Of a stretch of 42,046 nucleotides of DNA, positions 35,593-42,046 are shown piece by piece. The position numbers were made by a program, and so were the translations under genes. The notes under the pieces are model-generated. The model was not told where the DNA came from and did not search any database. It worked only from the letters and a program-made list of their open reading frames with translations. The stretch covers positions 1-42,046 of the forward strand of contig NZ_AFPK01000016.1 of the NCBI RefSeq assembly GCF_000220525.1, in the 5' to 3' direction. The stretch is from Ochrovirga pacifica. GTDB lineage: Bacteria > Bacteroidota > Bacteroidia > Flavobacteriales > Flavobacteriaceae. The stretch's first letter is position 1. Every line of letters begins with the position of its first letter.

Positions 35593-36231
35593 ATGAGCAC
35601 ATTAAGATTAGGTGACACTGCACCAGACTTTACAGCACAAACTACCGAAGGAGAAATCAACTTTCATGAATGGCTAGGAAATAGTTGGGGAATTTTATTC
35701 TCTCATCCATCTGATTACACCCCTGTTTGTACAACAGAATTAGGAACCGTAGCCAAATATACAGAAGAATTTACCAAAAGAAATGTAAAAGTAGCTGCAT
35801 TGAGTGTTGATGGGGTAGAATCTCATCATGGATGGATTAAAGACATTAACGAAACCCAAAACACCACCGTTAATTTTCCTATTATTGCCGATGAAGACAA
35901 AAAAGTTTCGGATTTATACGATATGATTCATCCAAACGCAGACAGTACTTTAACTGTACGTTCGGTTTTTATTATAGACCCAAACAAAAAAGTAAAACTA
36001 ATAATTGTATACCCAGCATCTACAGGAAGAAATTTTGATGAATTGATTCGTGTAATTGACTCTTTACAATTAACTGCTTATCACAAAGTAGCAACACCTG
36101 CTAACTGGAAACACGGAGAAGATGTAGTTATTACTCCTGCAGTAAGCAACGAAGAAATTCCTGACTTATTTCCAAAAGGACACAAAGAGGTAAAACCTTA
36201 TTTAAGAATAACACCTCAACCTAATATTTAA
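35593..36231 (+). CDS. 1-Cys (Prx6-type) peroxiredoxin
   Basis: Reduces peroxides in the cytoplasm. I chose the ATG at 35593 (MSTLRLGDTAPDF); the frame could start at a TTG at 35584. 212 residues. Active-site block SHPSDYTPVCTTELG with the peroxidatic Cys46; no resolving Cys in a C-terminal VCP motif, so it is a 1-Cys type. The C-terminal dimer region (YHKVATPANWKHGEDVVITP) is typical of Prx6/AhpC. Ends before a strong terminator. Confidence 0.93.
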   Translation: MSTLRLGDTAPDFTAQTTEGEINFHEWLGNSWGILFSHPSDYTPVCTTELGTVAKYTEEFTKRNVKVAALSVDGVESHHGWIKDINETQNTTVNFPIIADEDKKVSDLYDMIHPNADSTLTVRSVFIIDPNKKVKLIIVYPASTGRNFDELIRVIDSLQLTAYHKVATPANWKHGEDVVITPAVSNEEIPDLFPKGHKEVKPYLRITPQPNI

Positions 36232-36249
36232 AATAAGTTTTAGATGATA

Positions 36250-36284
36250 AAATCTCCATACTTTATAGGTATGGAGATTTTTTA
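36250..36284 (+). terminator. Intrinsic terminator after the peroxiredoxin
   Basis: AAATCTCCATAC (36250-36261) pairs perfectly over 12 bp with GTATGGAGATTT (36269-36280), 7-nt loop, then TTT. Confidence 0.88.
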
Positions 36285-36299
36285 TTGTAGTTACACCCC

Positions 36300-37358
36300 A
36301 TGAAGGAATCAGAAAACATAGTAATTGTAGGAGCAGGATTGGCTGGACTTACTTTAGGATATTATTTAAGCCAACATAACGTTCCCTACACAATAATTGA
36401 AAGCAATAACCGTATAGGTGGTAGAATTTACACAGATGAATCTTATGGTGAAGCCCCTGTTGAACTTGGTGCTACATGGTTTGGGAAACAACACACAGAG
36501 CTTCAAAAACTACTTAAAGAACTCCATTTGCCTTGGTTTGAACAAATTTTAGGAGACAAAGCCATCTACGAACCTATATCTACTAGCCCACCTATGATGG
36601 TTGACTTGCCCAAAAACAACGATCCAAGTTTTAGAATTCAGGGAGGAACGCAACAACTTATTAAAGCATTGCTAAATTTTATTCCCAAAAACGCACTTGT
36701 AACAAACTGCCAAGTAACAGCTATAAGCTTTGAGCAAGACAATGTTCAAATAAAAACTAACAAAGGCCATATTTCTGCAAAAAAAGTAGTGAGTACCTTA
36801 CCTCCAAATTTAATGGCAAATACTATTACAATCACCCCTCCTCTTAATAAAAACTTACTTGAAAAAGCAAGAAATACACAAACCTGGATGGGAGAATCTA
36901 TTAAAATTGCATTGACTTACAATCAACCCTTTTGGAGAAAAGAAAACTTAAGCGGTACGCTGTTTAGCAATGTTGGCCCCATCTCTGAGCTTTATGATCA
37001 TGCAAACGCTAAAGACAATTTATACGCTCTAAAAGGTTTTTTAAACGGTGTTTATTATAACAAGACCAAAGCAGAAAGACAAATCATTGTATTGAATCAA
37101 CTAGAACGTTATTACGGCCTGCAAATACACAACTATGTAAACTATAAAGAAAAAGTCTGGAGAAACGATACACATACCTTTGTACCACACAAAGAATTGG
37201 TTTGGCCACATCAGCATCATGGAGATGAGAGTTATCAAAAAAGTTATTATCAACAAAAATTCTGGATGATTGGCACAGAAACCTCTCCACAATTCGGAGG
37301 TTATATGGAAGGAGCTGTTCGTAGTGCACAACGTTGTTTTGGTGAAATTAGCCTTTAA
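36300..37358 (+). CDS. FAD-dependent amine oxidase (flavin monoamine oxidase family)
   Basis: 352 residues. N-terminal dinucleotide fold IVIVGAGLAGLTLG (7-20) with the second FAD contact ESNNRIGGRIYT, substrate-domain segments, and the C-terminal FAD block WMIGTETSPQFGGYMEGAVRSAQ. Typical of monoamine/polyamine oxidases and related dehydrogenases; short for the family and with no signal peptide. Substrate unknown. Starts only 16 bp after the terminator, so its promoter must overlap the terminator region. Confidence 0.85.
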   Translation: MKESENIVIVGAGLAGLTLGYYLSQHNVPYTIIESNNRIGGRIYTDESYGEAPVELGATWFGKQHTELQKLLKELHLPWFEQILGDKAIYEPISTSPPMMVDLPKNNDPSFRIQGGTQQLIKALLNFIPKNALVTNCQVTAISFEQDNVQIKTNKGHISAKKVVSTLPPNLMANTITITPPLNKNLLEKARNTQTWMGESIKIALTYNQPFWRKENLSGTLFSNVGPISELYDHANAKDNLYALKGFLNGVYYNKTKAERQIIVLNQLERYYGLQIHNYVNYKEKVWRNDTHTFVPHKELVWPHQHHGDESYQKSYYQQKFWMIGTETSPQFGGYMEGAVRSAQRCFGEISL

Positions 37359-37648
37359 TTATCACCAACTAGCTTATTAAATTTACAATCTTGTACTTTT
37401 ATTTAATCTGTTATATGTTGCCATAATAGGTAACAGGTTGATTAAAAACACACTACTGAATACACGACAAATGATAACCTTTTTTTAACACATCACAAAA
37501 AACAACATACAACTCATAATCAAACAGTTAAGTCTAAATGTTTTTTTAATTAGTTATCCATACTACTAAAGTATTACTATTACTTTTTTAACATAAATTA
37601 TTTTTGATTCGAAACAAATGTTATTTATAATCTAAAAAAAAATTGATC
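37359..37648 (+). promoter_or_regulatory. AT-rich intergenic region with -7 element for the T9SS protein
   Basis: TATTTTTG (37599-37606) matches TAnnTTTG and would give a leader of about 37 nt. No TTG at the usual distance. A weak 6-bp hairpin (GTTGCC/GGTAAC near 37418-37435) has no clear role. Nothing else is seen. Confidence 0.4.
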
Positions 37649-38647
37649 ATGTTAAAAAATTACTTCTTTAATTTATTACGTAAAAAAAATATATTTTTTG
37701 TAATAATTACAATGATTTACTTCAAATCATTTGCTGCTCCTGTTGTTCATATAGCACCAACTCTTACAGGAATATCAAATGATTCAGGTATTAACACCAC
37801 AGACTTTATAACAAATGACACAACCCCAGTATTATTTGGAAAAGCCGAACCTTTAAGTGTTATTACAATAGAAATTAACGGATTATCTACATCGTTATTC
37901 AATGGAAGCGTTGTAACAAATTCGGACGGTGACTTTTCTTTTGACTTTGAAGAAGTAGGATTTGCAGAGCTATCTGATGGGACTTTTAATATTATAGTTG
38001 AATCTACACATAATGGAAATACTACAAAATCTGATTCTCAAACCATTACACTAGACACAAAATCTCCCGAGATTGAATCTTGTGTTCTTATAGGCTCTCC
38101 TAGCTTTAGACAAAGCTCAATTAGTTTTTTGGTTAGTTTTAATGAATCGTCTAGAAATATATCAACTGATGATTTTGAGTTAATCACTACTAATACTGTA
38201 AGAGCAAATATTGCTTCGGTGTCACCAAACTTAGGAGTAGGGAATAGTATTGTAGTAAATGTAGATATTACGAACCCAAATGATGATGAAGGGACGATTA
38301 AACTAAAATTAAAAGAAAACACGAATATACAAGATACAGCTGGTAATGGTAATGGTACAAATGGTTATGTTTTATCTTCATCTTCTAGCGACACCTATTA
38401 TTTATCAGAAACAACTTTAAGCTCTTCAGAAAATTTAAATGAGTCTTTTAAAATAACTCACGATTATGATACATTAACCATTAGCAGTAATGACGATATT
38501 GATATGGTTTTAATTTATGATGTTTTTGGTAAGCTCATCATTCAAACCAAAAAAACAACAATCAATACCTCCTTCCTTACAAGCGGAATTTACATTATTA
38601 GCATAAAGAAACACAAACAAATAATTAATAAAAAAATGTTTATTTAA
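37649..38647 (+). CDS. Secreted Ig-like-repeat protein with type IX secretion (T9SS type A) C-terminal domain
   Basis: I chose the ATG at 37649 (MLKNYFF); a TTG lies two codons upstream. About 333 residues: signal peptide (hydrophobic IFFVIITMIYFKSFAA), a beta-sandwich domain starting PTLTGISNDSGINTTDFITNDTTP-type (Ig-like, about 40-135), a second Ig-like region with DDFELITTN and IQDTAGN (about 140-250), and a C-terminal sorting domain (VLIYDVFGKLI; LTSGIYIISIKKHKQIINKK). The sorting domain directs export through T9SS and surface attachment. More AT-rich than neighbours. Adhesion is plausible but unproven. Confidence 0.85.
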   Translation: MLKNYFFNLLRKKNIFFVIITMIYFKSFAAPVVHIAPTLTGISNDSGINTTDFITNDTTPVLFGKAEPLSVITIEINGLSTSLFNGSVVTNSDGDFSFDFEEVGFAELSDGTFNIIVESTHNGNTTKSDSQTITLDTKSPEIESCVLIGSPSFRQSSISFLVSFNESSRNISTDDFELITTNTVRANIASVSPNLGVGNSIVVNVDITNPNDDEGTIKLKLKENTNIQDTAGNGNGTNGYVLSSSSSDTYYLSETTLSSSENLNESFKITHDYDTLTISSNDDIDMVLIYDVFGKLIIQTKKTTINTSFLTSGIYIISIKKHKQIINKKMFI

Positions 38648-38675
38648 AAAATAGCTATAAAACTCTTTTTAATTC

Positions 38676-38710
38676 AAACTCTATGATTAGATTCATAGAG
38701 TTTTTTTTTA
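38676..38710 (+). terminator. Intrinsic terminator after the T9SS protein
   Basis: AAACTCTATGA (38676-38686) pairs perfectly with TCATAGAGTTT (38693-38703), 6-nt loop, long T-run. Confidence 0.9.
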
Positions 38711-38735
38711 ACCTTAAATTTGAATTTAGTTAATT

Positions 38736-39125
38736 ATGCTAACCTTAAAAAAAGTACACCACATAGCCATTATCTGTTCCAATTATCATAAATCTAAAGC
38801 GTTTTACACAGAGCTTTTGGGTTTAGAAATTATTCAAGAAATATATCGGAAAGAAAGAGACTCCTATAAACTAGATTTAAGCCTAAACGGAACTTATATT
38901 ATTGAATTGTTTTCTTTTCCTAATCCACCCAAACGAGCCTCTAGACCAGAATCCACAGGTTTAAGACATTTGGCATTTCAGGTAAATGACATCGAAACAA
39001 ACGTTGCTGTGTTACAACAACAGGGGGTTGTTGTTGAAGCTATACGAATTGATCCACATACCGGTAAAAAATTCACTTTTTTTGCAGATCCAGATGGACT
39101 ACCCTTGGAGCTATACGAACAATAA
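38736..39125 (+). CDS. VOC-family protein, glyoxalase I-like (YaeR/GloA2 type)
   Basis: 129 residues with the paired beta-alpha-beta-beta-beta units of the VOC fold: KVHHIAIICSNYHKSKAFYTELLG and GLRHLAFQVNDIETNVAVLQ. Candidate metal ligands are His in VHHIAI, Glu in YIIELFSF, His in GLRHLAF and Glu in LPLELYE, all at VOC positions. YaeR-type proteins are metal-binding with poorly known substrates; methylglyoxal detoxification is not certain. Confidence 0.88.
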   Translation: MLTLKKVHHIAIICSNYHKSKAFYTELLGLEIIQEIYRKERDSYKLDLSLNGTYIIELFSFPNPPKRASRPESTGLRHLAFQVNDIETNVAVLQQQGVVVEAIRIDPHTGKKFTFFADPDGLPLELYEQ

Positions 39126-39207
39126 ACACTTTATTGCACAATAACTCTTGTTAAAATTCTTAATAGTTAATACAGTTCAAATATCTATCAAATAGAGTGT
39201 AGCAATA

Positions 39208-39238
39208 TTGGGGAATAAATGATAGAATTGTATCTTTT
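39208..39238 (+). promoter_or_regulatory. Candidate promoter of the YdeP-like gene
   Basis: TTG (39208-39210), 20 nt, TATCTTTT (39231-39238), one base off TAnnTTTG. Leader of about 48 nt to the ATG at 39292. Confidence 0.5.
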
Positions 39239-39291
39239 AAAAAAACAATTTATACAAATGGACTATCCGTTTGTTTTCCTCTTAACAAATC

Positions 39292-41559
39292 ATGAAAAAC
39301 AACGAAGATTTACAAATTAAGGAGCAAGCAAATTATGCAGCTGGGATTAAAGCGGTGTACATTTCTCTACAACAGATTTTAAGCCGTATGTCGGTTAAAA
39401 ATTCGTTTAACGTGTTACAAAAACTCAACCAAAAAAAGGGAGTAGATTGCCCTGGATGTGCTTGGCCAGACCCAGATCATCGTTCTAAACTGGGTGAATT
39501 TTGTGAAAATGGTGTTAAAGCCATTGCCGAAGAAGCAATGGAAAGACAAGCAAACCCTGAATTCTTTGCTAAATATACCATTGATGAACTTAAAGCTAAA
39601 AGCGATTATTGGTTAGGACAACAAGGGAGACTGACACATCCAATGGTGCTAAGACCAGGAGCTAAAAACTACACTCCTATTTCGTGGAGTGAAGCCAATC
39701 AAATTATAGCCAAAGAACTAAACGCATTAGATGATCCAGATCAAGCTGCTTTTTACACTTCGGGAAGAACCAGTAATGAAGCTGCTTTTTTATATCAGTT
39801 GTTTGTACGAATGTATGGAACCAACAATTTACCCGATTGTTCAAATATGTGTCATGAATCTAGCGGAGTAGCCTTGTCTAAAACTGTAGGAATAGGAAAA
39901 GGGTCGGTAACGTTAAATGACTTTTACAAAGCTGAATTGATTTTAATTTTTGGTCAAAATCCCGCTACAAATCATCCTAGAATGTTAGCCGCTTTAGAAA
40001 AAGCAAAAAAGAATGGAGCAAAAGTAGTCGCTATCAATCCATTAAAAGAGGCTGGTCTTATTAATTTTAAAAACCCTCAAGATCCAATAAAAGCTTTTAC
40101 AGGAGTAGATATTGCCGATTTGTACTTGCAAATAAAGATAAACGAAGATGTTGCTTTACTAAAAGCTGTCATGTTTAAATTATTTCAAAAAGCTGAACAT
40201 CAACCTGAAATTTTAAATCAAGATTTCATCAACCAAAAAACAGAAGGATTTGTAGCTTTTAAGAATGAGATTTTAACACATAATTTAGCTTCCCTTATTC
40301 AACGTACAGGCCTTTTAGAAGACGATATTGACCTATTGGTAGATTTGATTGCTAAAAGAGAACGAATTATTGCTTGTTGGGGAATGGGTTTGACACAACA
40401 TGTAAATGGTGTAGACAATATTCAAGAAGTAGTGAATTTACTATTGATGAAAGGAAGTATTGCCAAAGATGGAGCAGGAACTTGTCCGGTACGTGGTCAC
40501 AGCAACGTTCAGGGAGACAGAACCATGGGAATTGCTGAAAAACCTAGCAAAGAACTTTTAGATAAAATCAGTGAAAATTTCGGATTTACTCCACCTAAGA
40601 AACACGGATATTCTGTAGTAGATGCTATAGAAGCCATGTACAAAGGAGAAGCCAAAGTATTTGTTGGAATGGGAGGAAACTTCTTATCGGCTGCTCCTGA
40701 CACCAATTACACCACACAAGCTTTAAATAATTGTAATTTAACAGCACATATATCTACCAAACTTAATCGTTCGCATTTAACTCCAGGTAAAACTGCCTTA
40801 ATTTTACCTTCGATGGGAAGAACAGATAAATTTGTAAAAAACGGAAAAGAACAATTTATAACTGTAGAAAACTCTATGGGAGTGGTGCATTCTAGCAAAG
40901 GAATGCTAACACCTCCTTCTGAATTTGTTGAGAGCGAGCCCGTAATTGTAGCCAACATTGCTAAAGCAACTCTAAAACAAAACAAGGTTGATTGGGATCA
41001 TTTAACTGAAGACTATAACAACATCCGAGATTTGATTGAAAAAACCATTGCAGGATTTGAAAACTACAACAAACGTGTAGAGCAACCTATTGGGTTTGAA
41101 TTGCCAAATGGTTCTAGATCTGGTAATTTTACCACTCCTAACAAAAAAGCCAATTTTACGGTAAACAAACTCAATCAAATTAAGATAGAACCCAATGAAT
41201 TTTTGATGATGACCACACGAAGTCACGATCAGTTTAATACAACCATTTATGGTTTGGACGATCGATACAGAGGTGTTTACAATGGTAGAATGGTTGTTTT
41301 TATGAACGAAGATGATATGAAAAAAAATAAGCTTACGAAGGGAGACTTGATAAGCTTGTATAATAATTATGATGGTGTTTTAAGACAAGTAGACAATTTT
41401 GCTGTAGTTCCTTATCAGATTCCTAAGGGATGCCTAGCTACATATTATCCAGAATCAAATCCTTTGGTTCCTATCAACTTAACAGCACATTTAAGTCACA
41501 CACCTTCATCAAAATCAGTAAAAGTGAAAATAAAAACTACGGAAAGACACAGTGCGTGA
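39292..41559 (+). CDS. FdhF/YdeP-family molybdopterin oxidoreductase
   Basis: 755 residues. The family signature is near the N-terminus: DCPGCAWPDP with Cys53/Cys56, and a Cys71 in GEFCENG. Molybdopterin-binding core segments follow: FYTSGRTSNEAAFL, NLPDCSNMCHESSG (Cys189 is the candidate Mo ligand), IFGQNPATNHPRM, GTCPVRGHSNVQGDRTMG, and a C-terminal MopB domain with TTRSHDQFNTTIYG and GVYNGRMVVFMN. Related E. coli YdeP is linked to acid resistance; the reaction is unknown. No electron-transfer subunit is adjacent. Its last codons (KTTERHSA) contain the first ACTAC-N6-ACACAG box. Confidence 0.93.
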   Translation: MKNNEDLQIKEQANYAAGIKAVYISLQQILSRMSVKNSFNVLQKLNQKKGVDCPGCAWPDPDHRSKLGEFCENGVKAIAEEAMERQANPEFFAKYTIDELKAKSDYWLGQQGRLTHPMVLRPGAKNYTPISWSEANQIIAKELNALDDPDQAAFYTSGRTSNEAAFLYQLFVRMYGTNNLPDCSNMCHESSGVALSKTVGIGKGSVTLNDFYKAELILIFGQNPATNHPRMLAALEKAKKNGAKVVAINPLKEAGLINFKNPQDPIKAFTGVDIADLYLQIKINEDVALLKAVMFKLFQKAEHQPEILNQDFINQKTEGFVAFKNEILTHNLASLIQRTGLLEDDIDLLVDLIAKRERIIACWGMGLTQHVNGVDNIQEVVNLLLMKGSIAKDGAGTCPVRGHSNVQGDRTMGIAEKPSKELLDKISENFGFTPPKKHGYSVVDAIEAMYKGEAKVFVGMGGNFLSAAPDTNYTTQALNNCNLTAHISTKLNRSHLTPGKTALILPSMGRTDKFVKNGKEQFITVENSMGVVHSSKGMLTPPSEFVESEPVIVANIAKATLKQNKVDWDHLTEDYNNIRDLIEKTIAGFENYNKRVEQPIGFELPNGSRSGNFTTPNKKANFTVNKLNQIKIEPNEFLMMTTRSHDQFNTTIYGLDDRYRGVYNGRMVVFMNEDDMKKNKLTKGDLISLYNNYDGVLRQVDNFAVVPYQIPKGCLATYYPESNPLVPINLTAHLSHTPSSKSVKVKIKTTERHSA

Positions 41560-41593
41560 TTTCGGAAAAAAGAATAACAATTCCCTACCTTTG
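41533..41593 (+). promoter_or_regulatory. Array unit A: upstream box and -7 element
   Basis: ACTAC (41536-41540), 6 nt, ACACAG (41547-41552), then GTGATT-type sequence, and TACCTTTG (41586-41593), a perfect TAnnTTTG. ACACAG to the -7 start is 39 nt. No TTG at -33, so an activator binding the box is likely. The box lies within the last codons and stop of the oxidoreductase gene. Confidence 0.6.
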
Positions 41594-41598
41594 TTGTA

Positions 41599-41673
41599 GG
41601 TTTAGTTTACCGCACTTTTAGTTTTATTTTATACCCCACTAAAAACCCCTCATCCCATGAGAGGTTTTTTTTT
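41599..41673 (+). ncRNA. Predicted small RNA A
   Basis: Starts at a G 13 nt after the first base of the -7 element. About 75 nt: 5' G-GTTTAGTTT, an unstructured U/A-rich middle, ATACCCC (41631-41637), and a terminator stem AAAACCCCTCAT/ATGAGAGGTTTT (41642-41653/41657-41668, one mismatch) with nine T. No ORF of note. Prediction from sequence alone. Confidence 0.5.
41642..41673 (+). terminator. Terminator of array unit A
   Basis: 12-bp stem with one C-A mismatch, loop CCC, T9. It would also end the oxidoreductase transcript. Confidence 0.85.
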
Positions 41674-41698
41674 GCTCTACATTTTTTTTCTTTTTTAA

Positions 41699-41759
41699 AA
41701 AACTACTAAAAAACACAGTGTGTGATTACTCAAAAGAAAGAAAATACAGTCTATCTTTA
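41699..41759 (+). promoter_or_regulatory. Array unit B: upstream box and -7 element
   Basis: ACTAC (41702-41706), 6 nt, ACACAG (41713-41718), GTGATT (41721-41726 region), TATCTTTA (41752-41759). Spacing ACACAG to -7 is again 39 nt. The -7 differs from consensus at the last base. Confidence 0.55.
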
Positions 41760-41764
41760 CTGAT

Positions 41765-41840
41765 GTTTAGTTTTAAAGTATTTTAAATTGCACTCTACCC
41801 CTTGTAAAACCTCTTATAAATCTTGTAAGAGGTTTTATTA
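41765..41840 (+). ncRNA. Predicted small RNA B
   Basis: Starts at a G 13 nt after the -7 start. About 74 nt: 5' GTTTAGTTTT as in unit A, CTACCCC (41795-41801), then terminator stem AAAACCTCTTA/TAAGAGGTTTT (41806-41816/41826-41836). No ORF of note. Confidence 0.5.
41806..41838 (+). terminator. Terminator of array unit B
   Basis: Perfect 11-bp stem with a 9-nt loop; short T-run within the stem end (TTTTATTA). Confidence 0.75.
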
Positions 41841-41854
41841 TGCAAAAAAATAGG

Positions 41855-41915
41855 AAAACTACGTAAAGACACAGGTAAGTTTTTTAGTAAAAATTAAACA
41901 TCCTTTTTATATTTA
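41855..41915 (+). promoter_or_regulatory. Array unit C: upstream box and -7 element
   Basis: ACTAC (41858-41862), 6 nt, ACACAG (41869-41874), TATATTTA (41908-41915). Spacing 39 nt once more. After ACACAG this copy reads GTAAGT rather than GTGATT. Confidence 0.55.
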
Positions 41916-41920
41916 CAATA

Positions 41921-41979
41921 GCTACCCCATTTTGTATACCCCTAATAAAAAAACTCATTATTTAATAATAGAGTTTTTT
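41921..41979 (+). ncRNA. Predicted small RNA C
   Basis: Starts at a G 13 nt after the -7 start. About 59 nt, the shortest of the three: GCTACCCC at the very 5' end and a second TACCCC at 41937-41942, then the terminator AAAAAACTC/GAGTTTTTT (41948-41956/41971-41979) with an inner ATTAT/ATAAT helix. Nothing recognisable follows to 42046. Confidence 0.5.
41947..41979 (+). terminator. Terminator of array unit C
   Basis: Stem of 14 bp with one bulged A and a 3-nt loop, ending in six T. Confidence 0.75.
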
Positions 41980-42046
41980 GTTGAAACTTAATCAAAAACA
42001 GCAAAAAATACCGACAAACATATGTTATCGGATTTCTATTTTAAGT

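Noticed and set aside
37562..37606. ACTACTAAA upstream of the T9SS gene as a fourth array box
   Set aside because: ACACAG is missing and the distance to the -7 element is 37 nt from ACTAC instead of 50 nt.
39259..39321. 20-codon ORF upstream of and overlapping the YdeP-like start
   Set aside because: No conserved feature and no sign of a leader peptide such as repeated regulatory codons; probably chance.
1..42046. tRNA, rRNA, insertion sequences or prophage
   Set aside because: No tRNA-like cloverleaf, transposase, integrase or terminal inverted repeats were recognised; no evidence for a mobile element despite the accessory gene content.

Overview
The window looks like a chromosomal segment of a marine Flavobacteriaceae-type bacterium (Bacteroidota). 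The signs are low GC, short AT-rich intergenic gaps, promoters of the Bacteroidota type (TTG, about 19-20 nt, then TAnnTTTG), lipoprotein sulfatases, a type IX secretion sorting domain, a NusA that ends after its KH region, and an IF-2 with a very long N-terminus. No genus is assigned; everything here comes from reading the sequence by eye.

Layout. 1-6.1 kb (minus): the 5' part of pta, then the housekeeping operon rimP-nusA-infB with its own promoter and a terminator-like hairpin in the leader. 6.1-16.4 kb (minus): a sulfated-polysaccharide block with four sulfatases, a GH110-like beta-helix enzyme and a GH2 enzyme. Three of the sulfatases and the GH2 gene are packed or overlapping and form one operon. 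16.7-18.2 kb (plus): a Crp/Fnr-type regulator, a YCII-like protein and an SRPBCC protein. 18.3-21.0 kb (minus): two tandem PPK2 polyphosphate kinases and a conserved protein with kinase-fold-like motifs. 21.1-28.5 kb: envelope and accessory genes (LpxR-like, glycosyltransferase, AlkC-like DNA repair, lactonase, several unknowns), followed by a 42-bp tandem repeat array. 29.0-35.1 kb: a second catabolic block, GH3 plus a sulfatase closely related to the one at 6.1 kb, and divergently a sixth sulfatase with a CSAAR maturation motif. 35.2-41.6 kb (plus): GGCT-like protein, 1-Cys peroxiredoxin, flavin amine oxidase, a T9SS cargo protein, a VOC protein and a YdeP/FdhF-like molybdopterin oxidoreductase.

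The two catabolic blocks would together desulfate and cleave a sulfated galactan. GH110 is known for alpha-1,3-galactosidase activity, so a carrageenan-like substrate is plausible. No SusC/SusD pair, HTCS or sigma/anti-sigma regulator is in the window, so uptake and sensing must be encoded elsewhere.

The most unusual structure is at 41.53-41.98 kb. Three tandem units each carry an upstream box (ACTAC-N6-ACACAG), a -7-like element at exactly the same distance (39 nt from ACACAG), a G 13 nt further on, a UACCCC motif and a terminator-like hairpin. I read these as three tandem small RNA genes under one shared regulator. The first box lies inside the last codons of the oxidoreductase gene.
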